Source: Drosophila miranda
Lineage: Eukaryota; Arthropoda; Insecta; Diptera; Drosophilidae
Assembly (NCBI RefSeq): GCF_003369915.1
Contig: NC_046676.1
Coordinates: 22,364,001-22,428,000 of the forward strand
Direction of reading: 5' to 3'
Length of the DNA: 64,000 nucleotides
Part shown: piece by piece, positions 43,201-55,800 of the stretch
Numbering within the stretch: position 1 is the stretch's first letter
Layout: every line of letters starts with the position of its first letter
Notes under the pieces: model-generated
The model's input: the letters and a program-made list of their open reading frames with translations, nothing else
What the model was told of the DNA's origin: nothing
The model's database searches: none
Position numbers and translations under genes: made by a program

Positions 43201-45761
43201 TCTGTCCTGAAGACATATGTATGTACATCGCTTGGGGCTTAGTTACCAGTTTTTTTTTAGAAAGCATTCTCCCCCTTCTACAGCTGTAATCTGTTGAGCC
43301 CTGTTCTCGCTCTGTTAATGGCCCTGCTTACCCATTATGTTCCAAGTCGTTTGTACCATGTTAACACTCAGTTAATGGGTTCGCCTTTCCACTGCTATCC
43401 TCCATTGCATTTTCCATTTTCCACGTCCAGTGTCCCATCGTCGTTTTAATGAGGCAGCCACAAGGCAGAACTGCGAAACGTGAACCTAATCATCTCGGGC
43501 TCACTTAAGTAATAAAGCAATTTACCGCCTTTCAATATCCTTTAACCACTTTTTATCCGCTCTTAGGCTCTTCCCTCCCTGTGCCCCCGCCCCATTACGG
43601 GGATCCCTTGAGGGTGGGCAACTCCCACACAAATTATTTTCCTGCTGGTTTCCACTTTGTCCTCTTTTTGCGCTACTTTTCCTTCATTTTATTGTAGGTC
43701 CAAAGAGGAGGCTGCTGTCGTTGTCGCCGTTTTTCCGACTTGGCCAGCAGCACACGTTGCCATTTTTATGTCTCAGGAGAGCCAGCAGTGCAGGGAGTGG
43801 ATCTGGCGGAGCCCCAGCGCAGGCAGTGGATCTGGAGGAGCCGCAGCGCAGGGAGTGGATCTGGAGGAGCCGCAGCGCAGGGACTGGATCTGGAAAGGGC
43901 AGATTGGTTCGTCGCCTGTGGCGTTGCCAGACCAGTTTGATTTTAGTGTTCGGATTGGCAGGGAATAGCCAAAGAGCAGACATTGTCCTCCTTGTGGCTC
44001 TTCCCCGCCTCCGCCTGCCCCTCCTGATGCTGCTTCTGGTGTGTAATGATTTTATTACACGATTTTCTATCGAATTTTATTACCTTTGTGCATGACGTTG
44101 CGCCAGGATTGCGGCATGTCCTTACTGCCCGTGCAGCCCTTGCGGCCACCCAAATGGAATTTACGCACTCATAAAGTTTTCCCCCTCTCGTGAATTGTGT
44201 GGGAATAAGTCCGGTCAAACGTTAGAGTCCTATCTGTTTCCCCCTTCCGGTCATCATAATTCAATATCATAAAACGTTTATCCAATTAATTTCCCCGGCT
44301 AATATTTATGATCGTTTCGTGCGGGCATTCGAAGGGATATTTACATAGCTGGTGAGTATTTTTGGTTATAGTGCATATATGGCTGGTTATTTATTATTAT
44401 GTAGTTATGGATATTCATGCATTTTTGTGGAATATTTCTAGCTGCTGGTTGGTTGTATTAAAAGAGCTTCCATTTATATTACCAAAGTGAATGATCAATA
44501 GTTCAATAGACTAAGCCTCTAAGATGAAGTTATATGGCACTCCTTTTCCCATATCCATGCCACACTTTTGTTCTCCCTGACAACGAACTGTCATTCATCC
44601 GTCAGAGATACATGATTAGAGAATTGTTCCGTTCTATGATCCACATTGATCTTGAAAATCTATCCAGCAAATGTATGGAAATCACGCTTCAATGGGTTTC
44701 AGTTCTCTATCTGACGTTCTATCTGCTTTGAGCTTCCTCTATCTCACTCTCTGCAGCTGCGGCTGACCTAAACGAGCTAGATTTCCAATTACGACTGGGC
44801 TGCTGGCACTTTTGCTAATGAGGCACCCGTACACACTGCCCCCAGCCCTCTACATGCAACGATCCGCACCAAAACGGGGTAAACCTCATTACCGCTTGGC
44901 GTGGCTTCGCTTTTATTGTACGAGTATCTCCCAGTGTTCCATGTGTTTTCCGCTTGTTGTTTGCTGTTGTTTCAGTGTCAAGTTCATGTTGGCCAAGTTG
45001 CATGCAATGTTTCAAATGGCCGCATGCCAAAATTAATGGACTTCACTCCCCCCGCTGGCTCACTGCGGATTCCGATGGATGGTTGGATGATGACGATGAC
45101 TTTGCCATTCAAAACACACAACAGATTCATATGTGGGTCGTGTTCAGTCACTAAATTATAGCGTTGGTTTCCATGTTTTCATTTTCATTCTCATTATTTC
45201 TATTTGGATTTTGAATTTTGCAATGCAATGGTTTTATGGCGGGGAAGGTCTGGTTGGAGGTGGAGGTGGAGGTTAAGGGTTCAAACAAAGCTATCATTAA
45301 ATGCTGGTAATGTCTGTGAGAAATATATTTTATAGTGCTTTATTGTTGGTATCTCGTGTTTTATGATACATGGGCTTCTGCTTCCTTTTCGAATTGGTTT
45401 ATGGAGCAATATTTGCAAGGTCTTGGGCCAATACACTGAGAAAAATTTCATTTAAGGAAATTCGAAAAATATATGGAGGCTTTATTCATTCTAAAAGATG
45501 TAACAAATTTATGCCTCTGAAAATATTTCTTCATGTTTTCTCCTCCGTCTCTGTACATTTTTCTCAGTGCGCTCTGATTTGGTTCCATTGGCAGCTCTCC
45601 CCGTTGAAAGATCCCCCAAAGAGTGCGGCAATGTCAGAGTTGCCTCAAAAGGTTGTCTGAAAAACTCATTAAGTGACATGCATATGTGCTACGTGCGGAA
45701 AATAGATTCCGATTCAGCTTTGGATTTGGATCGGCTCTCGATCTGCGCCCTCGTCAGTCGC
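40254..45761. other. Non-coding block upstream of Loxl2
   Basis: About 5.5 kb of AT-rich DNA with no supported gene. It contains the 29-bp minisatellite at 43788-43900. Many short frames start without ATG or have low-complexity products. It is presumably intergenic regulatory sequence for the flanking genes. Confidence 0.45.
43788..43900. repeat. 29-bp minisatellite, about 3.5-4 copies
   Basis: The word GGATCTGG recurs at 43799, 43828, 43857 and 43886, a strict 29-base period, inside units of the form CAGGGAGTGGATCTGG plus AGGAGCCGCAGCG. Since 29 is not a multiple of 3, the repeat walks through all three frames and leaves all of them open, which explains the overlapping apparent coding frames here. 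Confidence 0.9.
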
Positions 45762-45769
45762 TGACGTCA
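45762..45769. promoter_or_regulatory. CRE-type palindrome upstream of Loxl2
   Basis: Perfect TGACGTCA (within CTGACGTCAG) about 150 bases before an Inr-like TTCAGTT at 45915 and 220 bases before the Loxl2 ATG. It is a consensus site for CREB/ATF-type bZIP factors. Function is inferred from sequence and position only. Confidence 0.4.
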
Positions 45770-45811
45770 GATGAGCGAGCTTCTGAACCGTATCTCTAGC
45801 TACCTAACAGC

Positions 45812-45847
45812 CCACCTACCTACCTATCTATCTATCTATCTATCTTT
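45812..45847. repeat. Tetranucleotide microsatellite (CTAC/CTAT)
   Basis: About three CTAC units followed by about five CTAT units, between the CRE-like site and the Loxl2 start region. Confidence 0.8.
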
Positions 45848-45982
45848 GTATCTATGGAGCTGGCAAGTTCATAGTTAAATGATTCTGTTCGCCGTTCAAA
45901 TGTTCAAGCCGCGTTCAGTTCTCGAGCGAACGTCGAGGCGGTTGAATGTGCGCAAGGATCGCATCTTAGTTTCAGCTTCATC

Positions 45983-47646
45983 ATGGTTCCTAGACTCTGG
46001 TACGTGTCTGTACTTTGGTGTCACCTGGCTGCAGGGATCGTGCAGCATCGTTCCTTGGAGGATGCACGCCTGGAGCGGCAGAGGCTGGTGCACAAGTACA
46101 TCAAAGCCCTCAACAAGGAGGAGGGAGCTATTCGATTAGTCGGAGGAGACAATGAATACGAAGGTGAGAGCTGATCAGAGAAGGATCCTCATGAACTCAA
46201 GCTTTTCTTTCAGGCAACATTGAGGTGCTGCACAATGGAAAGTGGGGCGCAATCTGCGACGATGAGTGGGATGCCACCGAGGGTCACATTGTGTGCCGGC
46301 AGCTGGGCTTTCCCGGAATGAGGCGGTATACGCACAGCGGCTACTACGGCCCCGCCCGGCGTCGCTTCTGGATGGACAATCTCTTCTGTGAGGGCCACGA
46401 ACAGGAGCTGGTCGAGTGCCACTTCGAGGGATGGGGCGAGAACGACTGCGAGCCGGGAGAGGCAGCGGGAGTGGAATGCAATCCCCCGGAAGATGCACTG
46501 ATACCAGAGCCCCTCCTCAGGAACGGGGATATACCCAAGTTCCCCATTCACTCGCGCTCCCGCTTGTACGTTCAACTGCGGGGCGGTAGAGAGCGGAACG
46601 AGGGCCGCGTGGAGGTGAGACTGGATGGCGGACGCTGGGGCAGCATCTGTGCCGACGGTTGGGGCCTCCTCGAGGCAAACGTCGTTTGTCGCCAGCTGGG
46701 CCTCGGCTACGCACGGGAGGCTTTCCAGACGGACTATTTCGGGGGCTCCAACGTCTCCCGGCCCGTCCTCAGTGGTAGCGAGTGCTACGGCAACGAAACG
46801 GAGCTGGCCGACTGCCTACACCATGATCCGATCCGAGGAGTCGTCAGCTGCCACGGAAGCAGGCAGCATGTGGCGGCTGTGATCTGTGATTACTCCTCGC
46901 CCGATCTGGTGATCGACTACCTGGAGATTGAGCAGACGGCGCATCTGGAGGATCGACCCATGCTGCTGATGCAGTGCGCCATGGAGGAAAACTGCGTGGC
47001 CAGCGAAGCCTATCAGATTCAGCGCGACGATCCCCACTGGCGGTATCGCACAAGGAGGCTCCTGAAGTTCACTGCGGCCGCCATCAATGCGGGCAATGCG
47101 GACTTCCGCCCCTTCAAGGAGAAGAGTCAGTGGGAGTGGCACATGTGCCACATGTGAGTAGATTACTGTTCTCTCCGTTGAACACTCAAGAGCACTCTCA
47201 TTCCTCTCTTACCAGGCACTTTCACAGCATGGAAGTGTTTGCCACCTTTGACATCTTCGATTTGAGCGGTCGGAAGGTCGCTCAGGGCCACAAGGCATCG
47301 TTCTGTCTGGAGGACAGCACCTGCCTACCTGGAGTCTCCAAGAAGTACAATTGCGCCAACTATGGAGACCAGGGTGAGAGGAAAACCATTCATCCTCTAA
47401 GGTTGCTTTTCTACAGCCCATTTCTCAGGCATCTCCATCAACTGCTCCGATGTGTACCTCTATAATCTGGACTGCCAATGGGTGGACGTTACGGACCTGA
47501 GTCCTGGCTCGTACATCCTTAAAATAGCCATCAATCCGGAGTTCAAGGTGTCGGAGATGAGCTTCGACAACAATGCTGCCATCTGCGATCTGATTTACAC
47601 GGAAAACTATGCGAGAGTTCAGAACTGCCAGCTGGCGAGACCCTAA
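45983..47646 (+). CDS. Loxl2: Lysyl oxidase-like protein with two SRCR domains
   Basis: Four exons: 45983-46163, 46214-47153, 47216-47373, 47429-47646, which join to 498 residues. A short hydrophobic N-terminus (MVPRLWYVSVLWCHLAAG) is the signal peptide. SRCR domain 1 (~50-155; GKWGAICDDEWD, VCRQLGF) and SRCR domain 2 (~185-290; GRWGSICADGW, VCRQLGLG) are followed by the catalytic LOX domain. That domain shows the copper site WEWHMCHMHFHSM, split by intron 2 inside the Met codon, and the HKASFCLED lysine plus the SDVYLYNLDCQW tyrosine that form the lysine tyrosylquinone cofactor. It should be a secreted amine oxidase that cross-links matrix proteins. Layout and length match D. melanogaster Loxl2 (CG4402, two SRCR domains) rather than vertebrate LOXL2 with four. 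Confidence 0.95.
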
Positions 47647-47787
47647 GGGGTTGTACGGGAAATCGGGAAATGGAAGATGGACTGCAACCAAATCAAATTG
47701 TGCCAAATATTACTATTAACCAAAGGGAGGTTTTACATTTTTCTACATATTACTATCATTATCTTAATCTATATATCTCTATTTGAA

Positions 47788-47793
47788 ATTAAA
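47788..47793 (+). terminator. Possible poly(A) signal of Loxl2
   Basis: ATTAAA, the common variant, 142 bases after the stop codon. No AATAAA lies nearer. Confidence 0.45.
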
Positions 47794-50700
47794 AGTGCAC
47801 ATTTCTAAGGTCTTTCGCTTGAACTTGAAAATCAGTGGTGTGTGAACGTGTCGCAGACATTGAGACATTGAGATTTTCAAACTCAGCGAACCATTCATCA
47901 AGTGTCAATCGTCGAGTCTGTGTCCGAGTTAAGCTATCAGTGTCGCCTCGGAACGTTGTAAGGGTGTTGAAGTGGAACTAAAAGTGATAACTAAAAGGAA
48001 CTTGACTGAAAAAGGGAGGAAGGAATGCTTCTAACTTTGGTTAAGACACTTTAGGTACCAGGAAATCGGTTTAGGATATAATAAGAGAGGAATATATATC
48101 TAACAGGAATTTCTTTTCTAAATCTTGAATTCTTCATCTTCTAAAATACATTCTAATTTGTCTCAGTCACCATTTGGTTATTGATTGCTCCGCTCCTATT
48201 GGAACGGACTCCGGCACCTCATCAATAAGTAGGATAGAAATCAACCGAAGCCCCCTTGCCGCCCTAAACTTAAACCCTTTTTGCCCCACTTAACCCACAG
48301 AACGAAATGAGTCAGAAATGTAAACAGAATTCCATCGAGAACTTAGTTGCAAAAGCAAACCCAAGATGGGACTAGGAAGACGCTCCCTAAGACGCTTGTT
48401 CTGATTGATTGATTGCGGGTGAAGAAAGCTCTTAACTTTGTACATTGAATAACCCCGAAAATTTAATTAACATAAGCGGTTTAGGTGGAGTCCTCGCAGA
48501 GCAATGGCACTGGGGTAGTCTTGGGCTCGTGGCAAAACAAAAAGCTTTTAATTTGTATTTCGCTTTGAGATTAACAAATCAATCAAAGTACGAAAGCAAC
48601 CTACAACCTCAACGCTCCTTCAAAGAGGTGTTGGACTGGAACTGGGCAATAACTTTAAGCTCTCACTGTGGCCAGAGAACGCACTCAACTATCAGAAAAT
48701 CAGTCAAAGTCCAAAGGAAATAAATGATAACTGGAGATAGAAGTGGAAGTGGTAATAGAAGTGAGAGAAAGCAGTCAAGTGTTGGAGCATCCATTGGGTT
48801 ATCAGACACGTGCACAGACACTCACACATGTCCCCACCCCAATGCTTAGGGGGTGGTGCAAGAAGAGGCGACAAACGAGCATATAAATAATTGAAATGTT
48901 GCCTCTGCCATGTGACTCCCTCTCTCTCTCTCTCGTCCACTACCTCTATCCCTCTGGACGCTTATACTTTCGCAAAGTTGCAGCCCTTCTGGAGTTCTGG
49001 AGTGGGTGGTGGCTTTGGGAGGTGGTGTTGCAGATGACCCTAAGTCCATGGCATTAAGCAATCAAACGTTTGATTTTCATTTATCGTGTAATCAAGCGGA
49101 AAAATAGCTTCGTGACCAAAGTGACTCATCATCATCATCCTTCGTCCTACTCCTCGTTTCCTGTCATATGTGGGTGGTTGTGTGTCCTGTGCTACTGTGT
49201 GTGTGTGTGTGTATCCACTTATGGCGGGTGTGGATGACATTACGACCATTTGATTGCTTCACATGCACCATCCATCATCAAGCATTGGGCAGTGCTGCGA
49301 AAAATCACTTTGATAAGAGGAGTTTTAAAGGCAATTTCCAATTTTTGCCATGATTTCTATGTGTATAGGATCAGGGAATCCTCTGTTTAATGGGCATTCC
49401 GCGGATACCAATTAAACCATCCATACACACTCATTTCCCCGATTTACATCTTTCGTTTCGTTTCATCGGAAATCATTTTACTCTCTGCAGCAGGCGGCCT
49501 CAAATTAATTGTAATTAAAAATTAAAATGAATTTAACATTTTTAATTATGCAATTTGCATTTCATAATAATTAAAACAAATGTTTGCCTCGTTGCGCCTC
49601 CCCTGAACACACAAAAGCACTGCTCAAACGTGCCCCACAATTAATTAAACAAAATCAACCTGGCTCTCTCAGTTGTGCCTGTCCTTCTCTGTAGCCAAGT
49701 GTAGCTCAGGTCAGTGGTTTCTCAGCCGACCGGGTTCCTTTGTTGCAGATAGAACAGACAAAATACGAAATTAAAATGATAGTTTTCAATTAACCAATAA
49801 ATTTCACGAAGTTACACAGAAAATACAAAATTTTGGTCTCAATATTGCCAACACTGGAATTTTGTGTGTTTCTAGCATTCAAGTTTCGTTCAAATATAAT
49901 TTCATGCACTTAAACCTTCAGCAATTTCCACTCAAATTAATTCTACTCCCCCTCTTAGTGGTCAATACCTAGACCGTATTTACATAAATTTTAAAATGAC
50001 TATAAAAAGTGTCATGAAACTGAATATGGAAAGCTAAGTAAATGCAGGGTCCTGTATATATATATTTGAGTGTGTGTGAGTTTGTCCGAGTGTGTGCTCC
50101 TTAAACGCTGCACTTTGGCCAACAACAATTTCATTTGTCGTCAATTGTGGCTGTCGCTGGGGCTAAAAGTGCACTGCGTCCCGAGAGCAGAGTCCGAGCT
50201 TCCATCGATTCTCGATTGTTGTCCAGGAATTGCACATACATATGTACATACATATGTGTGTCACTGGGTCCACTCTGCGACCCCCACTTTCCTCCCGTAC
50301 ACTACAATTGGTATGTCGTTTTAGTGAAATTGCAGAAAATTGTTTTCCGTTTCGTTTCGTTTCATTTGATTTTCAGCTCGGTTCTTTCATTGGAAATGTG
50401 CTTTTAAAATTTATTGCAGTCACAAGCACAAAATTAACTGCCTATGGTACTGGTACAACAACAGGACGAGGCACCCGGGAGAAGTGGAGCAAGTGGAGCA
50501 AGTGGGCCACAGAGACACAGAAATCAGACAGCGTGTGGCCCAGAAGGAGGTGCTGACAATTGAAATAACAATTTGCTGGAAATGAATTGACTTTCGGTTC
50601 GGCTGGATTTTCATTGGACCAACATTTCGTAAACATTTTCCAGGCTCAGACGGTATGGAGATGGGGAAACCGCCTTTTGAAGTGAAAGTAAAGCAATTTT

Positions 50701-52837
50701 GCGGGGCAGCAGCATTCGTGTCAGTGTAAGCTTAAAATTCCACAAATGACTCTTCATCAGGGGTAATCCCCGGCAGTCCCATCATTAGCATCTAATTCGT
50801 ATGTCATTCTGACATTCCCTTATCAAATCCTTTATCAGAAGGCTAAGGGAAGACTTTTCGCCTCTGATTCCTAGCCGTTGGGCATGTTTCCTTCCTTGAG
50901 TCTTGATTACACAGCAGCACCCAAGATATCCGACTCGCTTGACAGATTTCAAACCATCCACGCACCCACCCACATACGTTGACTTATCCCCAAGAGGTTC
51001 GGGAGTCTATAGTCGAATTTCCGATACCTAGAAATATACGATACTACAAAATTTCGAGAATATTTCAAACGTTTAATGTATTTTATATTAAATTATTTAA
51101 TCAGAAAATCAGACAAGATCACCTCTTTTTCCGCTCATGTATGAATAGATTTTACATTCACTTTCAGGAATCCGATATGCCCGTGTCCTCTTGAAATACT
51201 GGATATAAAAATTCGCAGAAATTTGAAATGCTGGAATCAGCAGAGGAGAGGAGTCACAGTCACCTTTCACAGTTTCCCATCCACCTCCCACTTCCCACCA
51301 AGGCAAACAACACCGCAGGGACCCTTCATGTATCAAAAATCAACAGCTAGAGAAATGGCGAAAAAAAGTGGAGGCTAGCAAGAGCGAGAGCAGTGATACG
51401 CACATGTGACAGAAGATAAACACGAGAAGAAACATTTTAAATTCAACAACAAAAAATTGGCAGAGCTTTTGAGTAAGGGAGTGAGTGCAAACACACATAT
51501 GTATGTGTGTATGGCAGGAAAGGAAAAAAGTTTCATGCTGGCGACATTTAAACGCGGCAGAGAGGAGGCGATAAGAATGCAAATGAAACGACAGCAGAGC
51601 AGTCCGCACAGGCAGCGACAGCGCAGTCAGCAGATGCAAGGGAAGAATATTCAAGGCATTGAAAGAAGAGAGTATGAGCGAAACCAAGAGTTAGCAGCAG
51701 AGGCAGGGCAGAAATACCACAAGTCATATTTATACAAGGTACTGAGCAGCTACAAAAATTGGCAACTATTACAAAATTAGCAATTACAAGTCTTTGTCTT
51801 AAGCTCACCTTGTTTTGATATACTTTGGGCTGGCCCTGCTGAGCAACACCTTTTCTTTGTAACACCTTGATTGTATCCACAGGCAGCAAAAGCAAAGCAG
51901 CGCAGCAGCGCCAGAACCAGCAAAGCGACAAGGCCAACAGTTGCCGCCATATGAGTGGAAGCGATCTTAATTGCAGTTCAAAGAGGCAGAGAGCAGAAAA
52001 AAAGCCTCAACAAAAAACAGCATGAGAAGAAAGAACATACAAATCGGAAGGCGAAAAATGGAAATTGAGATATAAAAAGGCAAATAAAAAACGGCAGAGA
52101 TTCCACCCAAGGCAAATTTATTACTCTGGTTAAAGTAAGCTCGAACTTGCACGAAAGAGATTAAGGGTAAGCAAATAATTAGAGACAAAAAAGAAAAATC
52201 TCCTGTATAGGGTGACATCTCTAACCTCTGTAATCGACCTAACCTTTACCAATGGGGAGGGGCTCTCCTCAAACCCGCATAAAAAAGCCATCAAAAGTCA
52301 ACCGCTAAAACGGATAGCAGATACAAATCCATCCGTATACAAGTTACGCCCGCTTAAGATACAATTTTCGAATTGTTAGATATACACGAGAAAACCAACA
52401 TTCAACAAAAAAAAATCAACAGAAAAAACCTTAAAAAAAAATGCGGGTAGAATGTGACCAAAATTTTGAAAAGGGGCGCACGGAAAACAGGCTACTGGAA
52501 GGGGCAGCAAGAGAGAGTCAAACAAATGAAATGACAAACTCTCTTCCTTACCACACCACTCTCCCTCCCTCTCCCTCTCCACACCCCACTTCTTCTCAGT
52601 GGGAAGCGCCCTGTTCCGTTGACAAAAAAGTTTTTAGCACGCATACGCCGCGTTGCCGTCGACGCCAACTTTGCGGCATTTCGGGGCATACTTTTTGGCG
52701 TTCTGGCAGTGCGGTTGTGCAGGGGATGAGTACCGTCACCAGAGGTGGTGCCGTTCCCTCCTTGTTATTTTTGCGCTCTTATGAATTATTCGAATTTTAT
52801 GCGACAAATCACCTGTGAAATATAAATTCCTAGCAAA

Positions 52838-52838
<1 letters not shown>

Positions 52839-52874
<36 letters not shown>

Positions 52875-52885
52875 ATCGCCTACAC
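52839..52885. repeat. GCCGTC hexanucleotide array
   Basis: About seven tandem GTCGCC units, the last one with a CATCGC variant, in non-coding DNA. Confidence 0.85.
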
Positions 52886-55800
52886 CCTGGGGGCGCCGAG
52901 GAAAGAGAATGGCTTTCCAAAGCTGAGCACGTGCCGGGTGGCAAGTGCCACGTTACACCGTTAATCGTTCGTTAATCTGTCGTAAAATTTTCCGTTCGTT
53001 CGCCAAAAGACAGCAGCCAGCAGGTTAAGTGGATGTAACTGACAATTGCCTTGCGACTCTCGAAACTTTTTAATCGAAAAAAGATGTGACCCCGCCATCC
53101 TGAAGCAGCGGGGAGATCCCGATTTTCCGAAATCTCGTTTTTCCCGACAAAAACCACCCACGCTGTTTTGTAATTAAGTGCAGGGCGTGCTGGGCTGCGC
53201 TGTGCCTTGAATGACACTTGAAATGGGGGAGTACGGTACGTGGAGAGGAGCTCGAGAAATCTTTAAATAGAAGTACTTACGGCACAAGACCATATCTGTA
53301 AGGGGATACAGATAGACCAGCAGCAGTCTTTTGCCATGGGATATTTATTGAAATTCCTGTAGCTCTGTGATGCCTTCAGCTGTCCCTCGCTTTCTTTGTC
53401 GATTGTCGAAGGCTTCCCCCCCCCCCCCAACAAATTAATTGCAGACAAAATTTGTTGCATGTAACTCAAAGATAAACGTTCTTATGCAACACCTTTAGCA
53501 GGGGCTTGGGGTAGTAGGCACAGGCAATTGTACAAGCTCAACATTTGTCACAAGCACAAAACATTTGAGCATCAGCATGGAAATTAACAAAGAAACATCA
53601 GCATTTATCCGTAGTCCGTAGAAGCAAGCCTCTTCCGCAGGCATCACTCCGTCATGTCGCATGTGTGGATATAGTTGTCGTCGTTTTAAGCAACTCAAAA
53701 TACACAAAGGCAAAGTGGAGACAGCAAGTGGGAGCCCCTAGTGGGGAGGGGGCAGTCGCCCAGACTTCCAGTAAATGCAACTTGAACGGGAAAAATGTTC
53801 AAATGTCTCGTCATCATCCGAGCGAGCATACCTCGTCGTACGTTATTCCATTTGAATTCTGATTGTCTGCGAACGCCCCCCGCATACACTCTTACTCCTG
53901 TGAACAGTGCACAGAGTATGTCTGTGTCCATGTCTATAGCTCTGACTTCTTTCCAAGCTGTCACATCTGATACGCCCCTGAGTAGACGCCGTAGATGTCT
54001 AATGGTGATGGGGGAACGAAACAAGACCAAGACCAAGACGAAGTCATGGCATTGCTGATGTTCATGACGAAGGCGATGGTGATGGCAACTAAGAGAAGTA
54101 ATTTCTTTGGTCTCTTGTCAGCAATGACTTTGTTGAAAGCACTGCGAATACAATGGGTTATTTTTGTGAAAAAACTTTAGTAACATCTCTTAATATTTTA
54201 AACCCTTTTGAGTTAAATCCTATGAAATTTAATATCTCATGTGAACTTCCGTTCTTTTAGATGCTCTTCTTTTGTTTGCAGACCTCCACTCATTGTGTTG
54301 TAAAGACTTTCACTCAAATGTTCTCAGTGCATGCCGCCTCTTGAAAACACGGAAAGGAATTAATTTTCAGTTGAATACAAAACGCAAACATAATTAAAGT
54401 TGCCACATGACCATTTTGCTATAAAAGTACTCGTGTCTCAGCCCTATCTCTTCCTTCTCCTGCATCTGCATTTGTATGTACGAGTATGTATGAATGTTGC
54501 ACATGTTGCCTCGCCGTCCCCTGGCACAGAATCTGTATCTGTATGGGGTTCGTCTGTGGCAGTACGAAAATAAAACCAAATTTGTCACATCGCCCAGACA
54601 GGAGTGTGGCAGTCACGATGTGGCAAGGCCCATACCTCGCAGCCACATCGTCATAATTCGCAACTAATGAAACACGCGAGACTTCATTACCTATTCCCCC
54701 CTCCCCCGATGTTCCGCGGTCGCTTGCCTTCTGTCTCTGACATTTATGGCCGACAAACAGAACTTTTATAGCGCTGAAATTAGTGGAGAATTGTGGATTG
54801 TGGCTGTGTGGCAAGTTTGTCTGTTGCACTACTACACTACTCCGTACGACTACCGTTGTGGCTGTGCTGGTAGCGGGGAGCATTGAGGGCCTATTGAGTC
54901 ATAAAACGTGGCTTGATTGGAACGCGACGTGGGCGAGAGGCGTTGCCGCGGGAAGACTGTAGGATAAGTGCAACTAATTTGAGATATACCCCGATGTCGT
55001 ATCCTTCTGTAGTTTATCTGGCGGACTGTTTTAATGGCCAACTAATTGCGGGGATCTGTGGGTAGCAGACATCATCCTCTGACGGCGAGGTCACTCAATC
55101 CGCACACCATGTCACACCACACCATGCCCCACCAAAGTGTGGCCAATTTCGGCACTTAATTATGGACAGCCCCTCCTCTACTTTTCCCGGAACAGCCTAT
55201 AGTATATGGATGCCTGCCCCATTCCCCGAATGTCTGGCCAAACAATAAGCGTAAATAAACTTGGAATATCGTATATGAAATAATTTCTAGCCAGCGGCCA
55301 ACCGTCGGCGTCTGCTTTAAAATGCATTTTCAATTTGGTTCGAAAGGCCCACAGAAGGGGGAACGACAGAAGGGTACAGAAGGGACATCAGAGGGGTAGC
55401 CCCGAACGACAGTCCTTTGTAAACTAATTTGCTTGGAAAAATGGCAAACTCGTGGATACAATATATTCGGGGTGGAAACCATCTCATATCGAGAAAAAAC
55501 GCTTTGAGGCCTTTTTGCATAACAAATACACGGACACCAGCTCGAACACTGACTGCAAAATGTATGCAAACAATGTGGAAAAATTCAAAAAAACAAAAAG
55601 GCACACAAGGAATGGGCAGCCAACAATTGGGGGGAGCGAACGGCAACAGCTCCAAGCAGGGAGCCGCAGCAATCAACAAGCAAACAACGGGGGAAAAATG
55701 GCAAATGGAAAATGGAAAATGAAAAACAATTGCTCATTGTCTGAGCAATTATACACGCATTGCTGCAGCCCCAAATAAAGGGACTTCCCCGTCCACCAGA

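Noticed and set aside
51406-51780. 124-codon Lys/Gln-rich frame
   Set aside because: Starts without ATG, no domain, purine-rich composition explains the open frame.
52441-52818. 125-codon frame after an A-rich leader-like stretch
   Set aside because: Tempting leader, but the product lacks any domain and changes composition several times; no splice or poly(A) support.
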